DNA from: Prinsepia uniflora
Taxonomy: Eukaryota; Streptophyta; Magnoliopsida; Rosales; Rosaceae
Length of the DNA: 64,000 bases
Direction: 5' to 3'
NCBI GenBank assembly: GCA_032719365.1
Contig: CM064872.1
Location: 44,066,252 to 44,130,251, forward strand
The notes beneath the pieces are model-generated. The model was not told the origin of the DNA. It made no database searches and saw only the letters and a program-made list of their open reading frames with translations. The position numbers and the translations under genes are program-made. Within the stretch, counting starts at the first letter, position 1; each line of letters starts with the position of its first letter. This document shows, in pieces, positions 22,392 to 35,100 of the stretch.

Positions 22392-25300
22392 TGTAACGCC
22401 CCGGAAATTCGGGAAATGTAATATTGTAAAATAATGAATAAAATGACGTTTTTACCCTTGTGATTTGTATGGTCAATTTGTTGACTTTTTGATCGGGGGG
22501 TCGAACGGATGTTGAGCGATGACCGTGACGTAGTTTGGGACGTCACGAGTTCATAGACAGGTGGCACGTCTAATTCAGACGAACAGGGTGAAAGTTATGA
22601 CGTGCGGAAGTCCAGGGGCATTATCGTAAATTGGACGTTATAAGGGGAAAAAGTTGACTTTTTGTTTGACAATTGATATTCACATGACTCGAAGACCATT
22701 ATGTTCGTCTCGACGTCCCGAGTATAACGACAGGCGGCACGCGTGAAACGGACATCGGGTGACCGAGTTACTGGTCACGGAAGTTGGAGGGCATTTTGGT
22801 AATTATTGCACAGAGGGGCATTTTGGTCATTTCACGGCGGTTACTGTAGCACCACCGTGAAAAACAGAGCACACGGCCATGCCGTGGTGTTTTGTGCGTG
22901 CATTTGTTTATGGCTTAGTGGACTGATGCGTGGGCTTTGTTTAAGAGAATTGAGGAAGTGGGAAGCACAGCATGGGAGGCTTGATCAGAGCTCAGAGCAC
23001 GGCTGAGATTAAAAATGGCCATAGAGTCTGTGCTTGTGGGAAACCCATTTTCAGAGACCACAGTTGGTCTCCCACGAGTTGTTGGCCACATTGATCGATC
23101 AACCGTGTAAGAGAGTGAGGAGAGGATTCGTTTGGGTCATTTGGTGCATCTGTGTGAAGGCTGAGGTTGAGAGAGACGGTGAGAAAACAGTTTCGGGTTT
23201 TTGGGGGGAAACTCAGAGGTCAATTCCTACGGGCTTTGAGGCAAAACTAAACACATAGGGAGACTTCTGGGAGTGACAGAAACACGACGGTGCTAGAGTT
23301 GCAGAGATTGGAGCCCGTTTTGCCCAGGAACCCAAGTTCTAGTTCGAGGGAAAAACCAGTGGTGGGAAAAATCGAAGATCAAATCGTGGGGACATTCGAG
23401 CTAAACTAAGGGCCGTTCTAGTCTTCTGGGAACAAAAGGAAACCAATCACATCGATTTCGAAGGACATCACTCGTGAATTGGTCAAGAACTGAGCTCCCT
23501 GGTTCGGAGAATTGTCGAGCTTGAGGACGACGACTTCCAGGTAACGGCAAGTTCAATTGATTGTGCTATTGTGTTCGTATAAGTCCCCTTAATCTACTGG
23601 TGAAGTTAATTTGGAAATGGAACCGTGTAGGGTGAGTTCCAGACGTTGACTTGTTCGACTGTTTGAGCTTGAGTTGGGGCGTTTTGGTGTTAGTCGAGGT
23701 TAATCATCAATACAGACCTAAAATAAAAGGATTAGAGAAGATAATAGGATGGAAAACGAGAGGAATTGATTGAGAATTGAGCTTGAACTGGTCGGGTTGA
23801 GTCGCGGGTAATAGACCCGTTTATCAGTCTATCCGGATAAGGACGAAGGTACTGTAGCTTGGTGCGTGGCCTTCACGCACAGCCACCTTGGGCGGCGCGT
23901 GACGGCGCGTGCGATGTTAACTCCGATCACGGTCAACACGAGATTTAATCCTTTCAGTTTAATTAACATTTTATCTTTAGAGTTCGAGTGGATCGGGAGT
24001 CATTCGGGATAATTTCGGGAGTCCGGAAGGTTAAGTCTCTAAGTTTATTTTCGCCGAAAAATCCGGGAAAATTAGGAAAAATCCTACGAGTTATTTTGGG
24101 ATGTTTGTAACCCTCCTTATGCATTTTTACAGGCCCGGACACTTCCGAAGCTACGGAGGAGCGCGCGGGGCGCGATTGACGCGTCCTAAAACCGTGAGTG
24201 GACTTTTTGATTTCTAAACTGGGCATGCATGACTATTTTACTTGTTTATCATATGGTTTTGCATATGATTTTACGATGGTGATATGATATTTCGGTGTTA
24301 CGTATTTTCACGCTTTTCGAGACATTCATCGTATTTCACGCATTTCGAGGTTACGGTTTTTGCTTATGCATGAATGATGTTTTGATAAAGTATCTGGATA
24401 TGATTATGCATGTTACGGATTTATGATGTTTTGATTATAATTGTGAAGTGATTTCGGAATTGCATGTGAATTCGGACATAAGTCCTATTATGACATGATA
24501 TGATTTCGGAATGATGTTGGAAAACGGTTTATGATGAATCCTGGTTTATTGTGTTTAAAAAACGGTTTTAGGTTTAGAGACCCGGTTGATCGTTGGATCT
24601 GGTTTTGGGTTTAAAGACCCGGTATATTGATGACGGAGGCGGGCCCGAAAATTGGGTCTAAAGACCCGGATTGAGTTTAAAGACTCGTGAGTTTAAAAAC
24701 TCGGTTATTGTGATGCCCCCGAGGCCTATTGATCATGTTTTGAGTTTAAAGACTCGTTGATATCCCGGGAAGGCCTGATATTGAGTTTAAAGACTCGGAT
24801 GGATCCAACGGCATAATTGTGATTATTGATTCACTTTTTACTTGATTTGTGCAATTGATGTTTCAAAATGACGGTTTCTGGATTCTGGTAATATTAAATT
24901 GTTTTACATGAGTTATGACGATTCTATGTAACGTTTTTCATGTGTCGGAAAAAGAGTTTTCAAAGGTTTAATACGCGATTTTTGAATATTTGGTTATGCA
25001 TGCGTGTTACAAAACTGGAGGGCGAACCCAATTTCGGAAAACTGTTTTCCTGTAAAACTTATGTTTCGGTCCACTCACACTTTGTTGTTTTAAATTCCCT
25101 CCAGGTCGTGGTACAAGTGCGGGGGCAAGCGCCGAGGCAGGGGCGGAGTCATAAAGTTTTCCGTTGCGGAGTAGTTAGTTCACAGAGTAGGATTTGTTCT
25201 TTAACCTGTTTTGTAATATTGCTCTGTGAAGCTGTGGACTTGATGTCCAGTTGGATGTATTTGTTTAATCTCCCTGGTCTGACAATGGGTGTGTTGTAAT

Positions 25301-25392
25301 ATTATTTAGTTTTCCGGTCTTTTGGATTCAGTTGTCAGACGGGAGCAGGATGCTTCCCGATTATCGAGGCGATATCGGGGTGGGTCCTATCA
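22392..25392 (+). repeat. P LTR 2
   Basis: A 3001-bp LTR nearly identical to LTR 1. It starts TGTAACGCCCCGG after the purine tract and ends CCTATCA (LTR 1 ends CCTGTCA). The intron-like module is at 24194-25104. The low divergence between LTRs 1 and 2 indicates recent insertion or recent duplication. Confidence 0.9.
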
Positions 25393-25394
25393 AT

Positions 25395-25406
25395 TGGTAT
25401 CAGAGC
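25395..25406 (+). promoter_or_regulatory. P primer-binding site, intact
   Basis: TGGTATCAGAGC lies 2 nt after LTR 2 and is complementary to the 3' end of initiator tRNA-Met. It primes minus-strand DNA synthesis in this class of elements. Confidence 0.85.
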
Positions 25407-25491
25407 CTAGGTTTACCATTAGTGTCTGGCACTCGGGTTTGCCTTGATTATTGTACTAACTTATGCCTCTTTCAGAGAAGGACGATCGGCC

Positions 25492-26200
25492 ATGCCTCCG
25501 CGACGCGAACCCCCTCCACGACCTGATGGTGATGCCGAGAGTGCTTCGATCGAGCGAGCCCAGCGTCTTGGGGCTACGGTGTTTAGTGGTGGAGCGGATC
25601 CCGAGGATGCTCACCGTTGGATTTCTCTGTTCGAGCGAATTTTTGCTGTGATGCACTGTCTTCTTGAGGAGCGAGTTGTATTGGCTACCTTTTTGCTTGA
25701 TGGACCTGCTTATGAGTGGTGGTACACTCTGGAGTTGTCGGGTTGGGATGCCCGTACAGTGACTTGGGAGACCTTTCGTGAACGGTTTCTGGATCAGTAT
25801 TATCCCCGTTCATTCCGTGATGCTAGGGAGACCTATTTTCTGCAGCTCCAACAGGGGAGCATGTCGGTAGCTGAGTATGAGCAGAAGTTTCAGACGTTAG
25901 CCCGTTTTGCTCCTACCTTTGTGTCTACTGAGGCTGAGAAATGTCGTAGGTTTGAGCTTGGCCTACGGGGTGAGATACGGGCCATTGTGACGGCCGGAGC
26001 TTTTGCTACTCTCAGGGAGTTGTCAGAGGCCGCAGTGCGGGTTGAGGCCAGTCTCCCGACACGTCCACAGTACTCTGGTGGTGGACAACGTCGAGAGCGT
26101 TCATATCCTGGACCGTATGGTCAGAGAGCCCCGAAGAAAGGACGTCATGGTGGAGCCTCATCTGCAGGCAATGATTGTTATGGCAGGCCTGGTAACTATC
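25492..26200 (+). pseudogene. gag: P gag 5' part, right partial copy, fused to M LTR
   Basis: Starts MPPRREPPPRP like the full gag and is open through the Gag domain to RYGRPGNYQ-equivalent residues. The P sequence stops at about 26200, before the CCHC knuckle. The reading frame runs on into M LTR sequence until 26553, adding about 118 residues with no relation to Gag. The junction shares ATCA between P and M. It is a chimeric frame created by rearrangement, not a designed gene. Confidence 0.85.
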
Positions 26201-26971
26201 AACCTCCTCTCTTCTTCCTTTCACCCTCACAACTCACCAGACTCACCAACCTACACGATTACCTTCTCACTTCCTCTCAATTCCTCCCTCTGTTTTCTGT
26301 TCGTCGAACACAACCACAACACACAGACACAGGTGCACCCCAAATAATTGGACCGTGCACACACGAGAACCACCCAGAACCCACTACACAATTGCCACAT
26401 GTGACCAATCTGCCCATGCCTTCACCATCTGGCCCAATCTCAGCCATCCATTTTGCCCTCTCTGTGCACAAATCCCCAGATAACCAAAAGACCAAATTAC
26501 CCTTCCTTTTAACTCAATTTTACAATTTTGCCACTAACTTCCTAGACCCGTAACTCCAACATCGTAAGTCCGATGAATACGTGCGCCTGTCATCGAACTC
26601 AGGACGACAAGATCTATCTAACGGTCCTAGGCCAACATACTAAAACCCGTTCGTACAAAAGTCAACTTTTCCCCTTAATTTAGCCAAATTACGGCTATGC
26701 CCTCAACCTTCCGAACATCATAACTTCCTCCTTGGATGTTGGAATCGGGCGTGCCACCTGCCTATGGATTCGTGGCGTCCTAAACTACGTTCTGGTCACC
26801 GGTCAAAGTCCATCAGACCACCCGACCTAAAAGTCAACTTTTTGCCCGAACTAGGGGCAAAATCATCATTCTAGGCTAACGACCTTATCGGGACCAACTA
26901 ACCCCCGATTAAGCTCACTAATCCCACCTTCATCACACTACTAATCCCGGCTCTCGGGACGGGTTGTTACA
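26198..26971 (-). repeat. M-family LTR, middle copy, truncated
   Basis: Matches 11352-12128 of the left M LTR. The rest of this LTR is missing or displaced: about 70 bp lie at 13487-13559, and about 380 bp between these two pieces are absent. It ends GGTTGTTACA and is followed by the minus-strand purine tract. Confidence 0.85.
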
Positions 26972-27435
26972 ATCTACCCACCTAAAAAGAATTTCGTCCC
27001 CGAAATTCCACAGCTAGTTCCCGACACCTAGGGTCTCCTACCCGGTACTCAACACTAGGTCAATAACAACCTCTCCTGGGTTTCCTGTCTATCATCTCCA
27101 CCTTGGGTATTTCACTCCATCTCCACCTAACAGTTACCTTTCATGGTGTACGCAAGGGAAACCCTATGAACAGAAAACAAAGGTATTTTACAATACCTCA
27201 TGTGGAGTACCCGAGAGAATTCACAGAGCACATCCTCGCGTACAACCACAGATACTTCCTTACTGGCTGGCTCCTCTCTCGGTTATTACTTCGGCCACTT
27301 ATCGGAATAAATCTACAAAGTCCTAAAGGCAAACTCTAGCTTGTGGGTTCTCTCCTTCAATAACCTCATATCGATCAATTATAATCACTCTTTTCATATT
27401 CCCTCCGTCATCCTTCTACTGTAACACTCCCCAGG
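26972..27435 (-). other. M interior, non-coding 3' tail (right copy)
   Basis: Near-identical to 12129-12592 and without pol. It begins next to the LTR with the polypurine side (AATCTACCCACCT on the plus strand). Confidence 0.7.
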
Positions 27436-28557
27436 TCACCTAGGGAACATCCTAGACTCTACCCTGGGAGCCAACAACAAAGTAGGTACAACACATCCAA
27501 AAATAGTAAAAACACATGTCCCCGCATCTGGTGCCGACTGAACCTCCTGCTGAGTCATCGAAAACACTCGGGCCTGAGATCCCGACGCTCTACCACGTCC
27601 CCTCGAACTACTAGTGGCTCCACCACCACCACCTCTAGTGCCCGCTGTCCATGACGCTGTACTCTATCCAGGCTCCGCCACTCCTCGGCCTACACCACCT
27701 TCCTGTGGCAACAGTGGACACTCACGTCGGAAATGACCTCACTCTCCGCAGTAAAAACAAACATCCCGACCGGAAAGTCCTGGTCGCCCTGTCGACGCAA
27801 CAGACGTAGCACTAGCTTTCGGAGTCGGCTGTGCTCGGTAACCACGAAATCCTGAACTCTGGAAACTACCAGGTCTACCGAAACGATCATCACCCGACGA
27901 TGATGCTCCACCGAAGTTACCTCTCTTCGGTGTCCTCTAGCTCGAAGCTCCAGAAAAAGATGGCTCCTGGCGTCGCACCGGAAAACTAGCCTCAACCCTC
28001 ACCGCAGCATCCGACAACTCTCGGAGAGTAGGAAACGATCCAGCTGTCACTATGGCTCGAATCTCGCCTCGCAGGCCCAATTCAAATCTACGGCACTTCT
28101 CAGCTTCAGTGGCCACGAACGCAGGAGCAAACCGAGACAACATCTGAAATTTCCGTTCGTACTCATCCACACTCATATTCTCTTGTTGAAGCTGCAGAAA
28201 CTCCGCCTCCTTGGCATCCCGGAAAGAACGAATATAATACTGCTCCAGGAACCGTTCCCTAAACGTCTCCCAAGTCACCGTATGGGCATCCTAACCAGAC
28301 AACTCGAGGGTATACCACCACTCATATGCCGCACCGTCCAGCAAGAACGTAGCCAGTAACACCCGATCCTCCGGTGGGCAATGCATCACCGCAAAGATCC
28401 GCTCAAGTCTCGTGATCCACCTCTGGGCTTCCTCAGGATCAGCCCCGCCACTAAACGTAGTAGCTCCGAGCCGCTGGGCTCGCTCAATCGTATTACTCTC
28501 AGTTCCCCTCGCCGTTTCTTCTTCAGGTCGTGGAGAGGGTCCACGTCTCGGAGGCAT
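27436..28557 (-). pseudogene. gag: M gag, complete length, three stops
   Basis: The ATG (28557-28555) opens MPPRRGPSPRPEEETARG, and about 373 codons follow to TGA at 27436. The N-terminal capsid part has RWITRLERIFAVMHC and EWWYTLELSG. The stops are TAG for the Trp expected after SG (about 28289), TAG for a Gln in the linker near 27936, and TGA for the Arg inside the CCHC knuckle (CFYCGE-stop-GHFRREC). All fit C-to-T or G-to-A change at single sites. As in the left copy the frame ends after TGVFTIFG, and no pol follows before the 3' LTR. M is thus a gag-only (TR-GAG-like) non-autonomous element whose gag copies are also dead here. Confidence 0.85.
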
Positions 28558-28650
28558 CGTCAACCGCACGCTGCAAGAGGCATAGAAGTAGTCAGACAAT
28601 CGAAACACAACCTCACAAACCGACAAACTCAACAAACTCGACAAACCTAT

Positions 28651-28662
28651 GCTCTGATACCA
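28651..28662 (-). promoter_or_regulatory. M primer-binding site
   Basis: GCTCTGATACCA on the plus strand is the complement of TGGTATCAGAGC, lying just inside the right M LTR. It fixes the minus-strand orientation of M. Confidence 0.85.
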
Positions 28663-28665
28663 AAA

Positions 28666-31600
28666 TGTCAGGACCCACCCCGGTTTCACCCAGAAAACTG
28701 AGGTAAATCCTGCTCCCGTCTGACACCCTGACACAAATACAGTCAGAAGCAGGAGAAATTATACTACTTATCCCGAAGTCAACAGTTTACAGAGCATAGT
28801 ACTCAATGCCAAAGAAAGAAAACTTTTAAACTGTATACACGCACGCGGAAATTAAAACAAAATACTCCGGGATCCCTCACGTGACTTCTATGCCTCAGAC
28901 GCTGCCTCGACGTCGAAACCCCGCTCTAGCTCTACAACCTGGAGGACAGTAAAACAGAAGGTGTGAGTAGACCATATTTAAATAAGAATTTCCAAAACCA
29001 TTTATAAGAAAACCGGGTTTAGCCCTCCGTTTTGAAACCATATGCATAACCCAGTTCATAAAACAATTATAAACCAAATCACCATAAACCACATCATAAG
29101 AAACAGAAATACTATAAAACAGTTATAGAAATCATATCACAAGCATCATAAAACCATAGCGTAAAACATCATTTTCCGATCAAACCTGCTGGACCTATCC
29201 GAGTCTTTAAACTCCCGAGTCTTTAAACTCAATCCAGGCCTCAATAATATCCGAGTCTTTAAACTACCGAGTCTTTAAACTCAACAGGCCTACAGGGGAA
29301 ATATCAGTATATCCGAGTCTTTAAACTCTCGAGTCTTTAAACTCAATCCGGGTATTTAAACCCAATCCGGGCCCGTCCCCCGTCAAATCAATATCCGGGT
29401 TTTTAAACCCAATAACCAGATCCAGAAAATCCAATCCAAAACCATTTGAAAACCACTTCTAAATCCACATCCAAACCCGAATCCGAAATCACCGGTCTGA
29501 TGCCCTTCCAGCATCCAGAACCGTCATTCCGAACCCAAATCCGGAAATCCACTTTCCAACTTAATCACCAAATCAAGTTTCACAATCCCTTTATGAACAT
29601 TTAAACCAATTATTGTTTGAAATTCCAAAACCATGGCATCATAATCAGAAATCAAGCATTTCTCGTAAAACGTGTCAAATAGTTATTTCTCGAAAACCGT
29701 GCAATTATATAAAACTACATCATAAATCCAACAAGCATGAAATCACAGATATAAAACAATTCTAAAAAAGTAGTTATGCATGTTCGAGTTTAAGGAAAGG
29801 GTCCACTCACAGTACCGAGCCCTCAATCGCGTCCCGAACGTCCTGCACGTTCCTCGGCTTCCTCGGGAAATCCCGATCCTGTCAACAACCACCGAAGTAC
29901 GTTACTAACACACTTACGAAGGTTCACCTAATTTCCCTAAAAAATCCCCGAATCCTAAACGTAAGAAACTGGGACCCTAAGCTTCCACCCTCGCGAAATG
30001 ACTTTGATTCGACGTCCGATTAACTCGAAACCACTTTCAGTAGACTCGTTATAACTCTTAGACCAAAAACCATGTTGACCATTTTCCCCAGAACCGCCGC
30101 ACGCGCCCCCAAGCGCCGCCCAAAGTGGCTGCGCGTGGCCTTCACGCGCCTGCTACAGTACCATCGTCAACCTCACGTCGACCCTGTTCGTACCAGTGAC
30201 CTGCAACCTGAACCGGCGAGAGAGGTTCACCGCCGTGCCTGCACTATTCCCCTCCCTTTCTTCACCATTCTTATCGTCCAGACCTACCCTATCCATTCCT
30301 GTACTCCAATCACCTCGACACAGCCCCATACTTGTCGACTGAAACTCGAAAGAAAACCCGTACTATCTTCTGTTTTCTACTCCGGCCACCACCCAGGTCA
30401 CCCCCCGTTACGATGGGTAGCCCAAACTCTGCCTAAGACAGTCATACACCTCATCCAACTCACCAAAACGGTCGACTCTACCCCAAACATCGCGACTTTA
30501 CATTTGAAGCTCGATGGCAAAACAGAGTACACAAGTACTCTCCGTCGTACCAGCCTCCACCGTGCACTCCCCGTCACGGCATCACACACAGACGATTCCT
30601 AGGACCTCCAGGAGTCTCACCCTAACCTCCAAATCCCTCGACTCTAGCCCTAGGTCCACGACTTTTGAATTGAAACAATTAAGAAAAACAGGGGAATCGA
30701 GTATACCTTCGATTCTTCCTCCGCCGTCTGCACCGCCGTGTACCACGGTGTCCAACAGGTCCTCTGCACTCGTCCCAGCCTTCTCTTGGCTTGAATTGAG
30801 CCACCACACAACACAACCACCGTCTCTGTCTCACCGTCTCTCTGTTTTCTCAGAAAACTCAGCCTCACCAACTACCGTGTCTCCGTGCACGATCTCGGTC
30901 CCAAACTCGATCATCAACCTCCTCTTTTCATCCTTTGACCCTCACAACTCACCAGACTCACCAACCTACACGATTACCTTCTCACTTCCTCTCAATTCCT
31001 CCCTTTTTTTTCTGTTCGTCGAACACAACCACAACACACAGACACGGGTGCACCCCAAATAATTGGACCGTGCACACACGAGAACCACCCAGAACCCACT
31101 ACACAATTGCCACATGTCACCAATCTGCCCATACCTTCACCATCTGGCCCAATCTCAGCCATCCATTTTGCCCTCTCTGTGCACAAATCCCCAGATAACC
31201 AAAAGACCAAATTACCCTTCCTTTTAACTCAATTTTACAATTTTGCCACTAACTTCCTAGACCCGTAACTCCCACATCGTAAGTCCGATGAATACGTGCC
31301 GCCTGTCATCGAACTCAGGACGACAAGATCTATCTAACGGTCCTAGGTCAACATACTAAATCCCGTTCGTACAAAAGTCAACTTTTCCCCTTAATTTAGC
31401 CAAATTACGGCTATGCCCTCAACCTTCCGAACATCATAACTTCCTCCTTGGATGTCGGAATCGGGCATGCCACCTGCCTATGGATTCGTGACGTCGTAAA
31501 CTATGTCTGGTAACCAGTCAAAGTCCATCAGACCACCCGACCTAAAAGTCAACTTTTTACCCGAACTAGGGGCAAAATCGTCATTCTAGGCTAACGACCT

Positions 31601-31686
31601 TATCGGGACCAACTAACCCCCGATTAAGCTCACTAATCCCACCTTCATCACACTACTAATCCCGGCTCTCGGGACGGGTTGTTACA
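28666..31686 (-). repeat. M-family LTR, right copy
   Basis: A 3021-bp LTR from TGTCAGGACCCACCCC (sense 3' end) to GGTTGTTACA (sense 5' end), followed by target duplication AAACG. Intron-like module: sense donor at 29810, acceptor at 28939. The partner inverted repeat near 28962 reads GTGAGTAGACC, one change from the left copy. Confidence 0.9.
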
Positions 31687-31691
31687 AAACG

Positions 31692-32141
31692 TGTCGTTAT
31701 GAATAGTAACTTGAAACTTCCGTGAACCGTAACTTCGCCGTCGAACGTCCCAATTCGACGTGCCGCCTGTCTATGGATTCGTATCATTGTGATCTACGTA
31801 ACGGCCTTCGGCCCTCGGCAATCGGACCTCTTTGGTCAAAAGTCAACATTTGGCCCAATTTACCAACATGCCCTTGAACTTCCGAACGTCATAACTTCCT
31901 CTTCGAACATCGGAATCGGGCGTGCCACCAGTCTATGAACTTGTGACGTCACGAACTACGTCACAGTCATCGTCCAAAGTCCATTTGACCGTCTGAATAA
32001 AAAGTCAACGATTCACCCATTATAGGGGCAGAATCGTCATTTCGCCCGAACGTCCGCTAATCCTCGTCTAATCCTTAATTAGCCTAGCTAATCCGTCATT
32101 AATCCTTAATTAATCCCGTTTATTCGGGACGGGTCGTCACA
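31692..32141 (-). repeat. Q left LTR, inner piece
   Basis: The last third of the left Q LTR resumes after the M/P block and matches 37917-38366. It carries the conserved TCATAGAC/GTGGCACG-type block and GTCAAC (W-box complement) motifs, and ends GGGTCGTCACA. Confidence 0.85.
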
Positions 32142-35100
32142 AACTTCCCCCCTTAAGGAATTTCGTCCTCGAAATTCAAAGCGACCCGATTCCACAACTA
32201 AACTGTGGAATCCAACCTTATTCCTCGAAACGGATCATTGCACCCACACGAGAATACTCGTGTAGAAGTACACGTCCAACACACATATCGTACTCATCGG
32301 TATCGTCCTCAGTACGAACCGTCATTGGAGCCTCCAAAGCTCCAATTCATTTTCGACAACTACACGTCTGCTCGCGTGTCTCACTCAAGACAATATGTCG
32401 ACACTCGTCGATCACGCATGTCCCTCACTTGACAGGTCAACAATACTATACTGATATTCCAACGAATTTTCAGTCAAACACTCTAACACTGTCCATCCTA
32501 CAGTCGTCGGGATGAAAATACGTACTTCCACTAAGGGCTAACATATTCAAGCTGGCATCCTGCTCAGCATCCGATCTGACAATCCCCTACAAATTCTGCC
32601 ATCACAATGGAACGAATCCCATCTCACAGGTCATCCTCAGACCTATGCCCAAACTGACTCTAACTACTCGTACGAGTCAACTCTCGCAATTTCCTATACC
32701 CAAAACTGACTCTACTTAGAGTCCCACCAATCATACCTATCCGAACTCGTCGGATACCGATCAATCCGTAACTATCATAGGTCACAACCATCGTGACCAT
32801 CTGGAAACTCCCGGCTCCACTACGCTTTGCTGCTCTACTCTGATCTCGACTCGTTCTCGAGTCCTCGTATCGTATCTCGCATCACTCAGCGATACTACTT
32901 GTCATCTAGACTCACCTTGAGTCTCCAACTGTCACTTGTCGGATCTAATCCGATCACCCCTCACGTCCATCTAGGACTCTATCCAAATTACAATGTACTC
33001 GTACTCTCGGGTACTCTCAACCCGACGCATCGATTGACCGTAGTCAATCCCATTGTCTAAAGTGCACAACACAAGGATGCACCCACATCACCTCCACATC
33101 GGGGTGTCACCCGACCTACTCAATGACTGCACTATGTAACGTCCAACCACGTACTACCGTCCGCACTCCAACTATGGTCCGGACTCCAACCGTCCGTTAC
33201 CAAGCGAACGTCAATCCATCACCTCAGACACTCACTCGTCACATCCGTGATGCTAAACACCATCTACTTGTCAAGTCAATCAAATCTAACCCACAGCCTA
33301 GGCGTTCGGTTCTTACCCCCTCTTGAACTCCTAGCTGTCACAACACTCCTCGTCGTCCCACCTAGGAACAAATCCAAAATGATGACATCAAAGGTCATCT
33401 ATTGTCATCCTCTGACACTCAGCACCACCTACTAAAGAGTCACACTCAGTGACCTCGGAATACTCATCACGCGGACATTCTCACGTCCTATAGGCAAACA
33501 AGTGCCACGTCCTCAAATCAGGAAGTATGGTCAACCTTAGTCAACCAAAACCAATCTGTAATGGACTTTCAAGTCCACCGCTCAACTGGACATCATCCAT
33601 GTGTCCGTAACCTCCTTACTACCGTATATGCACATCCAATAAGGATGTCTAGTCATCCCAATCGAATGTACCGCTCAGCTGAAGAGTCACAACAGACTCT
33701 TGCTGTGATCTGCAGCCAAACTCTGCATACCACCATATCTGACCAATCAACTTCTTTTGTCATAAGACGTCATTTACGTCATCCATTCGTATCTGGATCT
33801 CACGTTTTGCTTCAATACTCCTGAGTACACCCTCGTGACTTAATCTCGCAGCACTGGGGGAACTAGTCTCCATTACTGGAGAAACTGATCTCCGTCACTT
33901 GGGAAACTGGTCTCCCTACCAAGTACTCACGTACCTCGCACTGAGCCACTCGGGATCCTCTCTGTCCCACTCTTAAAAGACACCTTCACAAGAGCGTGGC
34001 AAGTATGCCAACACCCAACGTCAACATCTCATTCTGCGATCGGACTCAGCCGTCACCAAGTCGAATCCAGAATCACTGCTCGTACTGTGCGTCACTCACG
34101 CACCTCGTATCATCGTCACGACTGACGAATCCTATCATCACAGTCGTTCCGGCAACCTGAGTCTATCCAACTCGATAAGACTCGATCACGTCCATCGATA
34201 GCAGCGTCTGCCATAACCACGTGCAGACCAAACTCAGAAACACTCTGCTAACGAGACTCCAAATCCATGCAGTAGTCGACCGCCGGTACCAACCTCTCAA
34301 CGCACAACATCCACCGATCGGTCCACCTCAGGATCCGATCACAAGTACCATACTCCTGGTAACTTGTCCAATCAATCACCCACTAGGGTTACCACAAACT
34401 CGGCTGCCCGCTGCAGCCCTACCATCCTGACCGATCCTTCGATCTCGACTCCAAAGAGTTGTCGTATTCCAATACTGGTACCAAACCAGCCAAAACTACA
34501 TACTGAGGATCTCGTCCTCTCGTAACTCTACGGCTCTCAGCCACTGGCCTCCACAAGCATTCGGCCATACTCCGTGTCTAACACTGCACAACGACCACAC
34601 GTCTCGATCGTCACCTATCGTGTCACACGACAACCACTCAGGCATCTCCTGCCAATCGACAACCCTCCGAGATTCGACATATCGAATCATGGCAACGTAT
34701 GCCAAACCGAATCACAAGTTTCTATTCCCAACCGTCGTGATTGTAGTCGTACATGGTCATCGTAAACCGGGCAACCCTGACCTCTAACCACACTGGCAAA
34801 AATCCGTACATCCTTTATCTGACACGACACTACAGTCGAGCGGTCACGACTCTCAAGTCGTCATATGGTCTCTACCGATCCACTGGATCCTACTCACCAG
34901 TAACGCTACGGCTCTAAGCCTTCGGATTCACACGAACACTGATCCTACTCGGGATCCATTTCCTCGAAACACGTGGCATGCATGGCATGGAATGCCAATC
35001 TAAACTCAACTATCGTGTCACGTGCCAAACACCATCTAACTAAGGTTCGATTCTATCGATACCTCGTACTAATTCCCAAACTACCAGGTTGATGATGGGT

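Larger units (their letters stand above)
13556..26201 (+). mobile_element. Element P: permuted tandem segment of a Ty3/Gypsy chromovirus (Tekay/Del-like)
   Basis: The order is integrase 3' part, LTR, gag-pol, LTR, gag 5' part. One unit is 7.6 kb (3.0-kb LTR plus 4.6-kb interior), so the segment holds about 1.66 units and starts and ends inside coding sequence. Both outer junctions to M LTR sequence show 4-bp microhomology (GAGT left, ATCA right) and there is no target duplication, so integrase did not insert it. A piece of a tandem array, or an extrachromosomal circle or concatemer joined by end-joining, would explain it. Lineage evidence: domain order PR-RT-RNaseH-INT, a CCHC Gag and a C-terminal chromodomain-like end. 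Confidence 0.75.
9062..31686 (-). mobile_element. M/P block: array of gag-only element M interrupted by a chromovirus P segment
   Basis: The 22.6-kb block inserted in the left LTR of Q is bounded by M-family LTRs and flanked by AAACG (9057-9061 and 31687-31691). The order is M LTR (9062-12128), truncated M interior (12129 to about 13486), 70-odd bp of M LTR, P segment (13556-26201), rest of an M LTR (26198-26971), M interior (26972-28665), M LTR (28666-31686). The outer target duplication shows that the outermost LTRs arrived in one integration. The LTR-interior-LTR-interior-LTR order points to later unequal recombination, and P entered the middle LTR afterwards. Confidence 0.75.

Noticed and set aside
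25395..25406. tRNA-like sequence at the P and M primer sites
   Set aside because: Only 12-13 nt complementary to initiator tRNA-Met next to LTR ends; no tRNA fold.
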